Shown: positions 1 through 8,234 of the stretch, one piece after another | Layout of the letters: the number at the start of each line of letters is the position of its first letter | Position numbering within the stretch: position 1 is the first letter of the stretch | Origin: Comamonadaceae bacterium | GTDB lineage: Bacteria > Pseudomonadota > Gammaproteobacteria > Burkholderiales > Burkholderiaceae_C | Length of the DNA stretch: 63,992 nt | Assembly: GCA_947372745.1 (NCBI GenBank) | Contig: CANBUY010000003.1 | Location: 24,001-87,992, forward strand | Direction: 5' to 3' | Notes under the pieces: generated by a model | Database searches by the model: none | Told to the model about the DNA's origin: nothing | The model's input: only the letters and a program-made list of their open reading frames with translations | Made by a program: the position numbers and the translations under genes

Positions 1-822
1 ATCAGTGCTGGCCGTAAAAATTGAACCGTAACCGACGCTATCGCCCGCCAGGATAGCTTGAGTAGCTATGATTTTTGATGATAGTGTCATGCAAGGCTGC
101 AAGCCCCAATCCAGCGCACTGTGCTCGGGGAAGTCAGGCGCGCTGCCATAAACCGCAATGCCCGGGCGCACCCAGTCCGAGGCAACGTAGGGACTGGTTT
201 GCTGATCCGCCGCAAAGGCCGGCAAGGTGTGTCGCAAGGTAGCGGCACTGTTGCTCAGGGATCGCTCACCGGGCAGGTCTTGCGTCATCTCGGCAAAAAC
301 CGCCATTTGCTCAGCGATGCCGCGTGCGCCGTCGGCATCACTGAAATGGGTCATGAGCGAAATTTCATCGACTTGGGGCAGCGCATTCAGGCGCGTCCAG
401 GCGGCCCGGTAGCGCAGCGGGGTGAAGCCCAGGCGGTTCATGCCGGAGTTCATTTTGAGAAAAACCCGGTGCGGCACATTGGTTTTGTGTGTGGCCAGCA
501 TGTCGATTTGCTCTTCGCAATGCACCGTGTGCCACAGGTCAAGACGTGAACACAACTCCAGATCGCGCAACTCAAACACGCCTTCCAGCAACAAAATGGG
601 GCCGCGCCAACCCAAAGCACGCACCCGCTGGGCTTCATCCAAGTCCAGCAGCGCAAAGCCATCGGCCGCGCGCAAGCCGTCAAACACGCGCTCAATGCCA
701 TGGCCGTAGGCATTGGCCTTGACGATGGCCCACGCCCGCGCATCAGGCGCAGCCGCCCGGATGCGCTCAAAATTATGGCGAAGTGCACGGGTGTGGATGG
801 TGGCTTGGATGGGACGGGGCAT
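1..822 (-). CDS. alr: alanine racemase (3' end outside the window)
   Basis: PLP-dependent racemase that interconverts L- and D-alanine for peptidoglycan synthesis in the cytoplasm. The reading frame is open from an ATG at 822 to the window edge, so 274 codons are visible and the C-terminal third is missing. The PLP-lysine motif AIVKANAYGHG places the catalytic lysine at residue 35. Further motifs are KMNSGMNRLGF and, at the visible end, VGYGS with the second catalytic residue Tyr265, which matches the family position. It is divergent from lplT, a neighbourhood common in Burkholderiales. A longer open frame on the same strand nearby is a different phase and lacks racemase motifs. Confidence 0.93.
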   Translation of the reverse strand, partial: MPRPIQATIHTRALRHNFERIRAAAPDARAWAIVKANAYGHGIERVFDGLRAADGFALLDLDEAQRVRALGWRGPILLLEGVFELRDLELCSRLDLWHTVHCEEQIDMLATHKTNVPHRVFLKMNSGMNRLGFTPLRYRAAWTRLNALPQVDEISLMTHFSDADGARGIAEQMAVFAEMTQDLPGERSLSNSAATLRHTLPAFAADQQTSPYVASDWVRPGIAVYGSAPDFPEHSALDWGLQPCMTLSSKIIATQAILAGDSVGYGSIFTASTD

Positions 823-946
823 GCGCAGACTTGGTAACGGGTGAAGGGCTTTATTCTGACACCTCCAAGCCGTGCTATAACCCCGTACCGTTTGGAAACA
901 TACAACAAATTTTTCGCGTCATTAACGTGATGCGCGCCTTCAGACA

Positions 947-2230
947 ATGAAACGTGGCTTCTTTACCATCATGTCAGCGCAGTTTTTTAGCTCGCTGGCC
1001 GACAACGCCCTGTTTGTTGCAGCCGTTCAGTTGCTCATCACCAGCAAAGCACCCGAGTGGCAACAGGCCGCTTTGGTGCCCATGTTTGCCCTGTTTTATG
1101 TGATTTTGGCGCCGTTTGTCGGGGCCTTTGCTGACTCCATGCCCAAAGGCCGGGTTATGTTACTGAGCAATTTCATCAAGGTTCTGGGCTGCCTGCTGAT
1201 GCTGTTTGGCACGCACCCCTTGATGGCTTACGCCATTGTGGGCTTGGGCGCTGCCGCTTATTCACCCGCCAAGTACGGCATCTTGACCGAGTTGTTGCCT
1301 GCATCCCAGTTGGTCAAGGCCAATGGCTGGATTGAGGGATTGACCATTGCCTCCATCATTTTGGGCGTTTTGCTGGGCGGGCAACTGGTGGGCCCGGTGT
1401 TGTCGCCGATGCTGCTCGCCTTGGATGTCCCATTCATCACCACCAGCATTGACACTGCACCGGAGGCGGCCATCAGCGTGCTGATCTTCTTGTACATGTT
1501 GGCCGCCTGGTTCAACACCCATATTCCAGACACCGGGGTTGAGATTCGCCCCATGCCGCGCCGCCTCACCACCTTGCTGCCCGATTTTTGGCGCTGCAAC
1601 ACCCGCTTGTGGCGTGACAAGCTGGGACAAATCTCACTGGCCTCGACCACCCTGATTTGGGGAGTGGCAGGCAATTTGAAGTTCATCGTGCTGGCCTGGG
1701 CTGGTGTGGCCTTGGGTTACACGGTCACACAAGCCTCGGCTTTGCAGGGCGTGGTGGCGATTGGCATGGCCGTGGGGGCGGTGGTGGCCTCTATGCGCAT
1801 GAAGCTTGAAGACGGCCCACGCGTGATCACGCTGGGGATTGGCATGGGCTTGCTGATCATCATGCTCATTTTCATCACCAATGTGTGGGTGGCCGCGCCT
1901 TTCCTGATTTTGCTGGGGGCCTTGGGCGGCTTCCTGGTGGTGCCCATGAATGCATTGCTTCAGCACCGGGGACACAACCTGATGGGCGCAGGGCGCAGCA
2001 TTGCCGTGCAAAACTTCAATGAGCAAGCCTGTATTTTGCTGTTGGGCGCAGGCTACAGCTTGTCGAAAAGCCAGGGCTTGCCCACCTTTGCGGCCATCAC
2101 CGCGTTTGGCTTGGTCATTGCTGGGTTCATGTGGCTCATCAAAGGCTGGCACGCGCGTAATTGCGTGAACCACCGTGCCGAGGTCGAGCACCTGCTGGCC
2201 ATTGCCCGCAACGACAACCTGCACGGTTGA
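947..2230 (+). CDS. lplT: lysophospholipid transporter LplT (MFS)
   Basis: Inner-membrane major facilitator that flips lysophospholipids inward for re-acylation. The 427-residue protein begins MKRGFFTIMSAQFFSSLADN, the usual LplT opening, and has about 12 hydrophobic segments. The stretch SPAKYGILTELLP around residues 105-117 is characteristic. No acyltransferase or acyl-ACP synthetase (aas) domain is fused or adjacent, unlike in enterobacteria. The stop codon overlaps the start of the EamA gene by one base, so the two are translationally coupled. The assignment is by family pattern, and other MFS exporters are less likely. Confidence 0.88.
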   Translation: MKRGFFTIMSAQFFSSLADNALFVAAVQLLITSKAPEWQQAALVPMFALFYVILAPFVGAFADSMPKGRVMLLSNFIKVLGCLLMLFGTHPLMAYAIVGLGAAAYSPAKYGILTELLPASQLVKANGWIEGLTIASIILGVLLGGQLVGPVLSPMLLALDVPFITTSIDTAPEAAISVLIFLYMLAAWFNTHIPDTGVEIRPMPRRLTTLLPDFWRCNTRLWRDKLGQISLASTTLIWGVAGNLKFIVLAWAGVALGYTVTQASALQGVVAIGMAVGAVVASMRMKLEDGPRVITLGIGMGLLIIMLIFITNVWVAAPFLILLGALGGFLVVPMNALLQHRGHNLMGAGRSIAVQNFNEQACILLLGAGYSLSKSQGLPTFAAITAFGLVIAGFMWLIKGWHARNCVNHRAEVEHLLAIARNDNLHG

Positions 2231-3114
2231 TGACGGCGACCGCCAAGGCCGCGCTGGCTGCTGCCGCGCTGACCGTCAATGCTTTTGTTTACGGCGTCTC
2301 TTGGTGGCCTTTTCGGGCCTTGCAATCCCATGGCGTACACCCCTTGTGGGCCACGGCCATTACTTATGGCTTTGCCGTGCTGTGTTTGTCTGCATTCCAG
2401 CCGCGGGCTTGGCGTGGCTTTATTAAACACCCTGCCTTATGGTGGCTGGTGCTGGCCGCGGGCCTGACCAATATAGGCTTTAACTGGGCCGTGACGCTGG
2501 GCGATGTGGTGCGGGCGGTGCTGCTGTTTTATTTGATGCCTGCCTGGGTCGTGTTGCTGGCCTGGCCCATGTTGGGTGAAAAACCCACTCGAGGCGCCCT
2601 GCTTCGCCTGGGTCTGGCGCTAACGGGGGTGGTGATCGTGCTCAAAACGCCAAGCTCACCATGGCCGGTGCCCGAGAGCTTGCCTGACTGGATGGCGCTG
2701 ATGGCCGGTTTTTCTTTTGCCATGACCAATATTTTGCTCAGAAAGCTCAACCACACCCCAGGCGAATCACGCATGTTGGCTATGTTTGGCGGGGGGGCGT
2801 TGGTGGCCATCATCGCCGCAGTGCTGGGCATGGCTTTGGGCATGGTTAACGCGCTGCCTGCGCCGCAACTTTCCTGGGTGGCGCTGGCGCTGCTCGTTAG
2901 CGGGATCTTTCTGGTGGCCAATCTGGCGCTTCAATATGGCGCGGGACACTTAAGCGCCAGCGCCACCTCGCTCATCATGCTGTCTGAAGTGGTTTTTGCC
3001 AGCGTGTCGTCGGTGGTGCTGGGGTCAGCAGAGTTGTCAACGCGCACCTTGCTGGGTGGTGCACTCATACTTTTGGCCTCACTGCTGTCAGTGCTGTCTT
3101 TTGGGAAACGCTGA
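2230..3114 (+). CDS. EamA/DMT-family permease
   Basis: Probable drug/metabolite-type exporter of the inner membrane, 294 residues with about ten transmembrane helices in two EamA halves. The first half ends around residue 140 and the second includes a SATSLIMLSEVVFA segment typical of the family. I chose the ATG at 2230 because it overlaps the lplT stop (TGATG). An earlier in-frame start at 2161 would add 23 Arg/Pro-rich residues inside lplT. Substrate cannot be read from sequence. Amino-acid or metabolite efflux is usual for the family. Confidence 0.82.
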   Translation: MTATAKAALAAAALTVNAFVYGVSWWPFRALQSHGVHPLWATAITYGFAVLCLSAFQPRAWRGFIKHPALWWLVLAAGLTNIGFNWAVTLGDVVRAVLLFYLMPAWVVLLAWPMLGEKPTRGALLRLGLALTGVVIVLKTPSSPWPVPESLPDWMALMAGFSFAMTNILLRKLNHTPGESRMLAMFGGGALVAIIAAVLGMALGMVNALPAPQLSWVALALLVSGIFLVANLALQYGAGHLSASATSLIMLSEVVFASVSSVVLGSAELSTRTLLGGALILLASLLSVLSFGKR

Positions 3115-3168
3115 TGATTGAATCAGAAGTGCGAAACTCCGGTTTTATTTAATTAAAGGGGTGGGTTC

Positions 3169-3654
3169 ATGCACACGGTCTACGACTTTGAGGCTCAGAA
3201 AATTGACGGTAGCCCGGTGGCCTTGAGCCAATACAAGGGGCACGTCATGGTGATTGTCAACACCGCCAGCGCCTGCGGCTTCACGCCGCAGTTTGCGGGT
3301 CTTGAGGCGCTGCACAAAACCTATACCGACCAAGGCTTGGTGGTTTTAGGTTTCCCTTGCAACCAGTTTGGCTCACAAGACAAGGGAAGTAACAAAGAAA
3401 TTGCCGAGTTTTGCCAACTGAACTACGGCGTCAGCTTCCCCATGATGGCCAAGATTGAGGTCAACGGCGCACATGCCAATCCGCTGTACCAATGGCTCTG
3501 CGCCGAGGCCCCAGGCTTACTGGGAACCAAGGCCATCAAATGGAATTTCACCAAGTTTTTGGTGGGCAAAGACGGACAGGTCATCAAACGCTATGCGCCG
3601 ACTGATGCGCCTGCCAGCTTGGCTAAGGATATTGAGGCGGCGCTGGCCGCCTAG
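3169..3654 (+). CDS. glutathione peroxidase family protein (Cys type)
   Basis: Thiol-dependent peroxidase of 161 residues that reduces hydroperoxides, usually with thioredoxin or glutathione as donor. The peroxidatic Cys36 lies in NTASACGFTPQ. The conserved Gln is in FPCNQFGSQ and the Trp in KWNFTKFLV, which completes the catalytic set. Cysteine stands where animal enzymes have selenocysteine. There is no signal peptide, so it should be cytoplasmic, like BtuE/Gpx of other proteobacteria. A purine-rich stretch (aaaggggtggg) lies just before the ATG. The gene stands alone between the EamA permease and the convergent DAHP synthase. Confidence 0.92.
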   Translation: MHTVYDFEAQKIDGSPVALSQYKGHVMVIVNTASACGFTPQFAGLEALHKTYTDQGLVVLGFPCNQFGSQDKGSNKEIAEFCQLNYGVSFPMMAKIEVNGAHANPLYQWLCAEAPGLLGTKAIKWNFTKFLVGKDGQVIKRYAPTDAPASLAKDIEAALAA

Positions 3655-3673
3655 GCTTAGCGTTTGATGGCGC

Positions 3674-4732
3674 TTAAGCGCGCGCTGACTGCAATCGCTC
3701 GGCCGCTTCGCGCAAACAGCTAGCCGTTGTGTCCCACCCCAGACAGGCATCGGTGATGGACACGCCGTAGCGCAGGTCTTGCGGGGTGGTGAGTTTTTGG
3801 TTGCCCTCAAACAGGTTCGACTCCAGCATCACGCCCTTGATGGCCCGGTTGCCATCCGCAATTTGGTGCACCACGTCTTTGAGCACCCCGGTTTGCAGGG
3901 CGTGGTTTTTGCGGGAATTGGCGTGGCTGCAATCCACCACGATATTGACCGGCAACTTGGCCGCCTTAAGCGCGGCTTCGGCTTGGGCGATGGCGACAGA
4001 GTCGTAATTGGGCGCCGCACCGCCACGCAAAATCAAGTGCCCAAAAGCGTTGCCCCGCGTGTGCGTGACCGCCACTTGGCCGGCGCCATCAATGCCCAAA
4101 AACGAGTGCGGCTGGGCCGCCGACAGCATGGCGTTCAAGGCGACTTCCAAGTTGCCATCGGTGCCATTTTTAAAGCCGACCGGGCTGGACAGGCCACTGG
4201 CCAACTCGCGGTGGGTTTGGCTTTCGGTGGTGCGGGCGCCAATGGCGCTCCAGGCGATCAGGTCGCCCAGATACTGGGGCGTGATGGGGTCAAGCGCCTC
4301 GGTGCCGCAGGGCAGACCGAGCTCGTTGAGGTCAATCAGCAGACGTCGCGCCAGGCGCAAGCCCTCTTCAATTTGAAACGAGTCGTCCATGCGCGGGTCG
4401 TTGATCAGTCCTTTCCAACCCACGGTGGTGCGCGGCTTCTCAAAATACACGCGCATCACGATCAGCAACTGGTCTTGCAACTCATCGGCCAGCGCTTTGA
4501 GGCGACGGGCGTAATCCATGGCGGCCACCGTGTCGTGAATCGAGCACGGCCCCACCACCACCAGCAAGCGCGTATCGCATCCACTCAAGACCTCGCCCAA
4601 GGCCGCACGCGCTGTGCTGACGGTGTGCATGGCCTGCGCGCTGGCCGGAATGTCTTCGTGCAATTGGCTGGGCGACAGCAGGGTGTGCTGCGAGAGCACA
4701 TTCAGGTTTTCAAGCGCGGTAGGAAAAGTCAT
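3674..4732 (-). CDS. aroG: 3-deoxy-7-phosphoheptulonate (DAHP) synthase, class I
   Basis: Condenses phosphoenolpyruvate with erythrose 4-phosphate, the entry step of the shikimate pathway. The 352-residue product carries the class I AroFGH signature: VVVGPCSIHD, the PEP-binding run RVYFEKPRTTVGWKGLINDP, CGTEALDP, and VDCSHANS near the C-terminus. I chose the ATG at 4732 (MTFPTALENL). An ATG six codons upstream is also in frame. Which aromatic amino acid inhibits the enzyme cannot be told from sequence by eye. The gene is convergent with the peroxidase gene, and a palindromic repeat lies just upstream. Confidence 0.92.
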   Translation of the reverse strand: MTFPTALENLNVLSQHTLLSPSQLHEDIPASAQAMHTVSTARAALGEVLSGCDTRLLVVVGPCSIHDTVAAMDYARRLKALADELQDQLLIVMRVYFEKPRTTVGWKGLINDPRMDDSFQIEEGLRLARRLLIDLNELGLPCGTEALDPITPQYLGDLIAWSAIGARTTESQTHRELASGLSSPVGFKNGTDGNLEVALNAMLSAAQPHSFLGIDGAGQVAVTHTRGNAFGHLILRGGAAPNYDSVAIAQAEAALKAAKLPVNIVVDCSHANSRKNHALQTGVLKDVVHQIADGNRAIKGVMLESNLFEGNQKLTTPQDLRYGVSITDACLGWDTTASCLREAAERLQSARA

Positions 4733-4748
4733 GCAAACACCAGTGATC

Positions 4749-4810
4749 AAAATTTATAAAAAATAGAGCTGTAGCGCACGTTAAACGTGCTGAACCAGCT
4801 ATAAATTTTA
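4749..4810. repeat. short palindromic repeat (Comamonadaceae type), copy A
   Basis: An imperfect palindrome between aroG and glcF. Outer arms are aaaatttata and tataaatttta, with AGCTG/CAGCT arms inside them. The core GCACG-TTAAA-CGTGC forms a 5-bp stem. The AGCTATAAA-type ends recall the other short repeats in this window (6166-6218, 15602-15681, 54952-55020). It slightly overlaps the last codons of glcF at 4808. It may act as a terminator-like structure or be a non-autonomous mobile element. Confidence 0.5.
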
Positions 4811-6058
4811 TAGTGTTTTAAACAAGGCTTCGTCCAGCACTTCAACCCAGTGGCGCACCGGCGTAGCCGTGCCGCTTTGCAGGTGGGTGATGCAGCCGAT
4901 GTTGGCAGACACGATGGTCTCGGGCGGGGTGTCGCCAAAGGTCTCGTTCAGGTGGCCCAGCTTGCGGTCACGCAGTTGGTAAGACAGCTTGGGGTTGAGC
5001 ACCGAGTAAGTACCGGCCGAGCCGCAGCACAGGTGGGCCTCGCAGCCGGTGATTTTGATGTTGAAACCCAAGTCGCCCAAGTGTTGTTCCACCCCGCCAC
5101 GCAGTTGTTGGCCGTGTTGCAAGGTGCAAGGGGGGTGAAAGGCGATGGTAGCGGCCGTTGTTTTCACGCGCTCGCGCAGTTTTTCGCTCAGCTCGGGCAG
5201 CCACTCGCTCAGATCCTGGGTGAGCGCACTGATGCGCGCCGCTTTGGTGGCGTAGAGCGGGTCGTCTTGCAAAATGTGGCCGTATTCCTTGACCGTCACC
5301 CCGCAACCGGAGGCGTTCATGAGGATGGCCTCCACGCCTGCGCCCTCCCCTTCAATGTGCGGCCACCAGGCGTCAATGTTGGCGCGCATCTCGGCTTTGC
5401 CACCATCCTGGTCGTTCAGGTGAAACTTGACGGCACCGCAACAACCGGCTTTGGGCGCAATGACGGTTTGCACGCCCACAGCGTCCAACACTCGGGCAGT
5501 GGCGCGGTTGATGTTGGGCATCATCGCGGGCTGCACGCACCCGGCCAGCATCAGCACTTTGCGGGCGTGAGCCGCAGTGGGCCAGTCGCCAGCGGCTTGC
5601 TTGGCCGGCACTTTGTTTTTCAACGCAGCAGGCAGCAGCGGGCGCACCAGTTGGCCCAAGGCCATGGCTGGGGCAAACAAGGGTGAGGGCAAACCTTCTT
5701 TGAGCGCCCAGCGCAGCGCACTTTCACCCAAAGGGCGCGGTACTTTGGCATCGACCAGCTTGCGCCCAATGTCGATCAAGTGGCCGTAGTCCACGCCCGA
5801 GGGGCAGGTAGTTTCGCAGCTGCGGCAGGTCAGGCAGCGGTCCAGGTGCATCTGGGTTTTGCGCGTGGGGGTTTCGCCCTCCAGCACTTGCTTCATCAAA
5901 TAAATGCGGCCACGGGGACCGTCCAACTCGTCGCCGAGCAACTGGTAGGTGGGGCAAGTGGCGGTGCAAAAACCGCAGTGAACGCATTTGCGCAAAATGG
6001 CTTCGGCGGCTTGTCCGTCGGCGGTGCCTTGGTATTCGGGGGAGAGATTGGTTTGCAT
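4808..6058 (-). CDS. glcF: glycolate oxidase iron-sulfur subunit GlcF
   Basis: Electron-transfer subunit of membrane-associated glycolate dehydrogenase, which oxidises glycolate to glyoxylate. It has 416 residues. Two ferredoxin-type 4Fe-4S motifs lie near the N-terminus: CVHCGFCTATCP at about residues 25-36 and CLTCRSCETTCP at about 74-85. Two CCG-type domains follow, including AGCCGAVKFH and CEAHLCCGSAG. It sits 8 bases downstream of glcE in the same orientation, so the pair is co-transcribed. The catalytic flavoprotein gene glcD is not next to them. Confidence 0.93.
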   Translation of the reverse strand: MQTNLSPEYQGTADGQAAEAILRKCVHCGFCTATCPTYQLLGDELDGPRGRIYLMKQVLEGETPTRKTQMHLDRCLTCRSCETTCPSGVDYGHLIDIGRKLVDAKVPRPLGESALRWALKEGLPSPLFAPAMALGQLVRPLLPAALKNKVPAKQAAGDWPTAAHARKVLMLAGCVQPAMMPNINRATARVLDAVGVQTVIAPKAGCCGAVKFHLNDQDGGKAEMRANIDAWWPHIEGEGAGVEAILMNASGCGVTVKEYGHILQDDPLYATKAARISALTQDLSEWLPELSEKLRERVKTTAATIAFHPPCTLQHGQQLRGGVEQHLGDLGFNIKITGCEAHLCCGSAGTYSVLNPKLSYQLRDRKLGHLNETFGDTPPETIVSANIGCITHLQSGTATPVRHWVEVLDEALFKTL

Positions 6059-6066
6059 GAGGAGGC

Positions 6067-7224
6067 TTAGAGGTTGGCGTTCAGGCGACCGCGGTTAAAA
6101 ATACCGGCGGGGTCAAACTCGGCCTTCAAGCGTTGGTGAATCAAATCCAGACTCGAATTTAAGGGGCTAAATTTATTGATAGAGCTCGTGGAATAAGCTA
6201 CAGGCGCTATGAATAGAGAAGCAGCGCCACCGACCCCTGCAGCCTCTTTTCTCAACAGGTCCTGCGCCTCAAGTGGCGCCCAGCACCAACGCAGGCCACC
6301 ATGCCACTCGATAAATTGGGCAAAGGGCAACTTCAGCGCCGGTGCAGTTTGCGGCAGCGACAAACGCCACAGCCCCATTTCAGGCGATGGGGCACTGAAG
6401 AAAGGTAAGGTTTGGTCCCGGCAGGCTTGCCAGTCGACCATGGCTTGGACGTTGTCCATGCGAACGGCTTGACCACCCAAGGCTGACACATCCGCCACCA
6501 TGCGCGGACAAGCGGCTTCAACCGCTGCCACAGCACCCCGCAGACGAATGAATAAGTAGTCTTGCGCCGGGCTGGCCGTGTCGTCATACATCCAGCAACT
6601 GGCATTCAAAGGCAGGGGGTGGCCGCCCCAGCGGTTGAGCAAATCAAGCGCCACTTGCTGCGGGAGACCCGCGCACATGAGCGTGGCTTCTGCGGGTGCG
6701 GTCGACAGCACCTTGAGCGACACCTGCGTGATCAGCCCCAGCGTGCCCAAGGCACCCACCATCAGGCGCGACACATCGTAGCCCGCCACGTTTTTCATGA
6801 CCTGCCCGCCAAAGGTGAGCAACTCACCCCGGCCGTTAATGATCTCAGCGCCCAAAACGTAGTCGCGCACCCCGCCCACACTGGCACGCGAGGGACCACT
6901 CAGGCCTGCTGCCACCATACCACCCACCGTGCCGCCACCGAGGGAGCCAAAACGGGGCGGCTCAAAAGCGAGGCACTGACCTTGCTCAGCCAGCGTGGCC
7001 TCCAACTCGGCCAGCGTTGTGCCAGCACGGGCCGTGACGACCAGTTCGGTCGGCTCGTAGCTGGTGATGCCGGTCAGCGTAGTCGTGTCGAGCACCTCAC
7101 CTTGCAGTGACTCTCCGTAAAAATCTTTGCTGCCCGTGCCGCGAATGCGTAACGGGGTGCGGTCAGCGGTGGCCGCCACAATGCGGTCGGTGATATGACG
7201 GAGGGAGGTTTCAAAAACGTTCAT
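6067..7224 (-). CDS. glcE: glycolate oxidase FAD-binding subunit GlcE
   Basis: FAD-linked subunit of glycolate dehydrogenase, 385 residues. The PCMH-type FAD site is visible as RFGSLGGGTVGGMVAAGLSG around residues 92-111, followed by GGQVMKNVAGYDVSRL. The C-terminus FDPAGIFNRGRL is the family ending. Near residue 340 an atypical Ser/Asn-rich run interrupts the expected pattern and coincides with a palindromic repeat in the DNA (6166-6218), so the repeat seems to have inserted in frame. The gene is followed by glcF. Upstream lies the lactonase gene instead of glcD. Confidence 0.92.
   Translation of the reverse strand: MNVFETSLRHITDRIVAATADRTPLRIRGTGSKDFYGESLQGEVLDTTTLTGITSYEPTELVVTARAGTTLAELEATLAEQGQCLAFEPPRFGSLGGGTVGGMVAAGLSGPSRASVGGVRDYVLGAEIINGRGELLTFGGQVMKNVAGYDVSRLMVGALGTLGLITQVSLKVLSTAPAEATLMCAGLPQQVALDLLNRWGGHPLPLNASCWMYDDTASPAQDYLFIRLRGAVAAVEAACPRMVADVSALGGQAVRMDNVQAMVDWQACRDQTLPFFSAPSPEMGLWRLSLPQTAPALKLPFAQFIEWHGGLRWCWAPLEAQDLLRKEAAGVGGAASLFIAPVAYSTSSINKFSPLNSSLDLIHQRLKAEFDPAGIFNRGRLNANL
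6166..6218. repeat. short repeat copy B inserted in frame in glcE
   Basis: The plus strand reads agctcgtggaataagc (from 6183) and cgctatgaata (to about 6213). The same two blocks, agctcgtg-ataagc and cgctatgaata, occur at 15602-15633 downstream of comM. Here the repeat lies inside glcE without breaking the frame and encodes a low-complexity Ser/Asn-rich segment. This is an inference from sequence similarity by eye and from the odd local protein composition. Confidence 0.5.
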
Positions 7225-7292
7225 GCCCTAAATGGTAAGGGCGCTTGCCCCCCCGTGGTTTGAATTTTTTGAAACCGCTGGGTTCAAAAAAT

Positions 7293-8234
7293 TTAGTCAG
7301 CGAAGTAATTCACTGGCAAACCGGGGACGTCTACCCGCATGAAAAACACACAACCTGCCTGCGGAAACGCCGCCAACTCGACCTCACTGCGGCCATGCCG
7401 GGCCGTGGTGATGAACAGGGTTTGAAGATCGTCACCCCCAAAGCAGGGCATGGTGGGGCACTGGGCAGGCGTGATGATCTCAGCCAGTAAAGTGCCATCC
7501 GGGGCAAATTTGCACAGGCGACGCCCCTCAAACATGGCCGCGTAGTAGTTGCCATGCACATCAACCGCTGCGCCATCCGGGCGGCCTTGGTAGCCGCCGT
7601 TGCCCGGTGACAAGTCTGCCGACGTCCAACCTGCGGGCTTGGGCGCCACTTGGGCAAAAGTGCGGTGATGGGTGAGCGTGTTGCCCTCGACTTCAAAATC
7701 CCAGGCATGCACGGTGTGGCTGGGGGTGTCGGCCCAATACAAGGTGCGCCCATCGGGGCTCCAGGCCAATCCATTGGCTGTGGTGGCGGGGAAGGTCGCG
7801 GGGTCAATCTTGCAGGCCAACTCGGGCGGGCGACCGCCGCGGCAGTCCAGCGCATAAAGGCCGGCGTTGCGGGCCACTTTGGTCTCGTCAATGGTGCCCA
7901 CCCAAAAGCGGCCCAGCGCGTCGCACTTGCCGTCGTTGGCGCGCATGTGGGCGGGGTTGTAGTCGATGGTGGCCAAGTGTTTCAAGGGACCGCGCCACTC
8001 GGGGGCGCGGAACAGGCCGTTTCGCAGGGCAATGACCAAACCGCCTTGGGCCGCAGGTGCAATGCAGCCCGGCTCTGAGGGCATGTCCCAAGTTTCCACC
8101 AAGCCGGTGGCCGGATCGGCTCGCAATAGTTGCTTCCCTGGAATGTCCACCCAGTAGAGCCGTTGCTCCTGAGGGTGCCAAAAAGGTGATTCGCCCAATT
8201 CGTTGGGCTGGGCAGTGAGGGCTTGCCAGCTCAT
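7293..8234 (-). CDS. SMP-30/gluconolactonase family protein
   Basis: Six-bladed beta-propeller hydrolase of 313 residues, probably a metal-dependent sugar lactonase. Family motifs are GESPFWHPQEQRLYWVDI at the N-terminus, RANDGKCDALGRFWVGT in the middle (metal-binding Asn and Asp) and ANGLAWSPDGRTLYWADT. I chose the ATG at 8234 because it overlaps the stop of the epimerase gene (ATGA) and starts the conserved MSWQALTAQ run. Pairing with an aldose epimerase suggests pentose or hexose oxidation through a lactone. The exact sugar is unknown. Confidence 0.88.
   Translation of the reverse strand: MSWQALTAQPNELGESPFWHPQEQRLYWVDIPGKQLLRADPATGLVETWDMPSEPGCIAPAAQGGLVIALRNGLFRAPEWRGPLKHLATIDYNPAHMRANDGKCDALGRFWVGTIDETKVARNAGLYALDCRGGRPPELACKIDPATFPATTANGLAWSPDGRTLYWADTPSHTVHAWDFEVEGNTLTHHRTFAQVAPKPAGWTSADLSPGNGGYQGRPDGAAVDVHGNYYAAMFEGRRLCKFAPDGTLLAEIITPAQCPTMPCFGGDDLQTLFITTARHGRSEVELAAFPQAGCVFFMRVDVPGLPVNYFAD

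Noticed and set aside
450..947. 165-codon open frame on the minus strand overlapping alr
   Set aside because: It runs in another phase of the alanine racemase gene; its Cys/Pro/Arg-rich product has no pattern, and the alr frame has all family motifs.
3779..4759. 326-codon plus-strand frame opposite aroG
   Set aside because: It is the antisense shadow of a GC-rich gene with intact DAHP synthase motifs; the product is Gly/Arg/His-rich without motif.
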